In this document: one piece after another, positions 63,408 to 64,000 of the stretch
Position numbering within the stretch: the first letter of the stretch is position 1
Layout: each line of letters starts with the position of its first letter
DNA from: GCA-2733415 sp965178635
GTDB lineage: Bacteria > Bacteroidota > Bacteroidia > Flavobacteriales > Flavobacteriaceae
DNA: 64,000 nucleotides
Assembly (NCBI GenBank): GCA_965178635.1
Contig: CBCXVT010000036.1
Span: forward strand, 1 to 64,000
Direction: 5' to 3'
Program-made: the position numbers and the translations under genes
Notes under the pieces: model-generated
Seen by the model: only the letters and a program-made list of their open reading frames with translations
What the model was told of the DNA's origin: nothing
The model's database searches: none

Positions 63408-63422
63408 GCCAATTGGATAATA

Positions 63423-63455
63423 AAAAAAGCTCCTTTCATTGAAAGGAGCTTTTTT
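63423..63455. terminator. Bidirectional terminator between folD and the pseudouridine synthase
   Basis: A 15-bp perfect inverted repeat (63423-63437 with 63441-63455), loop ATT, with A/T tracts on both sides, serves convergent genes. Confidence 0.92.
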
Positions 63456-63456
63456 A

Positions 63457-64000
63457 TTAATTCGTTTTTGAAGAATCACTAACTAAAGTGTTAATCTCTT
63501 TAAGTTCTTCTTTTGTTAAGTCGCGCCATTTTCCTACAGGCATATCTAGAGATATGTTCATAATACGCACACGTTTAAGTTTAACAACTTCATACTCTAG
63601 ATACTCACACATGCGTCTAATTTGTCTGTTTAAACCTTGGGTAAGAATAATTTTGAAAATAAACTTACTAACATGTTCAACTTGACAATTACGGGTTACA
63701 GTATCTAGAATAGGAATACCATTACTCATTTTTTGAATAAATTCTTTTGTGATAGGTTTGTCAACAGTAACTAAATATTCTTTTTCGTGATTGTTTCTAG
63801 CACGTAGTATTTTGTTTACAATATCGCCATCATTAGTCAAAAAAATCAAACCTTCGCTAGGCTTGTCTAAACGTCCAATAGGGAATATTCTAGTTGGGTA
63901 ATTGATGTAATCAATAATGTTGTCTTTCTCAACCTTAGTATCCGTTGTACAAACAATACCAATAGGTTTGTTAAACGCAAGATACACTGGTTTTTCTTTC
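63457..64000 (-). CDS. rluF: Pseudouridine synthase, RluF/RluE type (partial, 5' end beyond window)
   Basis: The window holds the C-terminal catalytic part of an rRNA pseudouridine synthase of the RsuA/RluF branch. The catalytic Asp is in GRLDKPSEGL, and QGLNRQIRRMCEYLEYEV and RIMNISLDMPVGKWRDL are family marks; QGLNRQIRRM favours RluF, which modifies U2604 of 23S rRNA. The frame stays open to the window edge (codons KEKPVYLAFN), so the GTG at 63985-63987 is not a real start and the N-terminal S4 RNA-binding domain lies outside. RluF naming is probable, not certain. Confidence 0.85.
   Translation of the reverse strand, partial: KEKPVYLAFNKPIGIVCTTDTKVEKDNIIDYINYPTRIFPIGRLDKPSEGLIFLTNDGDIVNKILRARNNHEKEYLVTVDKPITKEFIQKMSNGIPILDTVTRNCQVEHVSKFIFKIILTQGLNRQIRRMCEYLEYEVVKLKRVRIMNISLDMPVGKWRDLTKEELKEINTLVSDSSKTN

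Noticed and set aside
63985..63987. GTG 63985-63987 as start of the pseudouridine synthase
   Set aside because: The open frame continues to the window edge and the S4-like N-terminal domain would be missing; the gene is cut by the edge.

Overview
The window is a contiguous piece of a chromosome from the Bacteroidota, very probably the family Flavobacteriaceae. Support comes from the AT-rich base composition, the almost complete lack of Shine-Dalgarno sequences, promoters of the form TTTG-N19-TAnnTTTG (34017-34047, 61011-61041), a SusC/SusD outer-membrane pair, many short secreted proteins with flavobacterial-type signal peptides, and a fused hypoxanthine phosphoribosyltransferase-adenylate kinase. 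The genus cannot be fixed from this stretch.

Layout. 1-5015 (minus strand): proC, a ketoacyl-ACP synthase III gene carrying two single-base frameshifts, and the glycine-cleavage P-protein gene gcvP carrying one. 5197-11189: a UbiA-like membrane protein, then on the minus strand an ECF sigma factor with a small cysteine-containing partner, an acetyltransferase, an M3 metallopeptidase and purK-purE. 11319-15452 (plus): hpt-adk fusion, obg, a B12-binding radical SAM protein. 15463-24848: a mixed housekeeping region (SRPBCC protein, TPR protein, Mur ligase of the Mpl type, radC, a polysaccharide-deacetylase-like protein, a HAD phosphatase, rarA, a rhomboid protease) with several unrecognised secreted proteins. 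24914-33900 (minus): rlmB, a four-gene SusC/SusD/two-lipoprotein operon and a BamA/TamA-like outer-membrane protein. 34102-51411 (plus): the complete str-S10-spc-alpha ribosomal superoperon from rpsL to rplQ, including fusA, secY, infA and rpoA. 51495-64000: a secreted unknown, carA, eno, gltA, an arginase-ctlX pair, marC, argS, ffh, folD and a truncated RluF-type pseudouridine synthase running off the right edge.

How the genes work together. The ribosomal superoperon supplies translation (20+ ribosomal proteins, EF-G, IF1), secretion (SecY) and the RNA polymerase alpha subunit. It is punctuated by seven gaps that can fold into clear hairpins (after rpsJ, rpsN, rplF, infA, rpsK, rpsD and rpoA). 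These are the best candidates for undescribed regulation in the window, especially the infA-rpmJ gap, where two hairpins compete for the same bases, and the two-part rpsK-rpsD gap. The SusC/D operon is an outer-membrane uptake system of unknown substrate with no enzyme beside it. rocF and ctlX form a small arginine/citrulline catabolic pair.

I found no CRISPR array, rRNA, tRNA, insertion sequence, prophage, toxin-antitoxin pair or recognisable defence system, and no gap over 300 bases without a gene (the largest is 58889-59124, AT-rich, a divergent promoter region). The three frameshifts within 1530-2393 all look like an extra single base and may be sequence errors.
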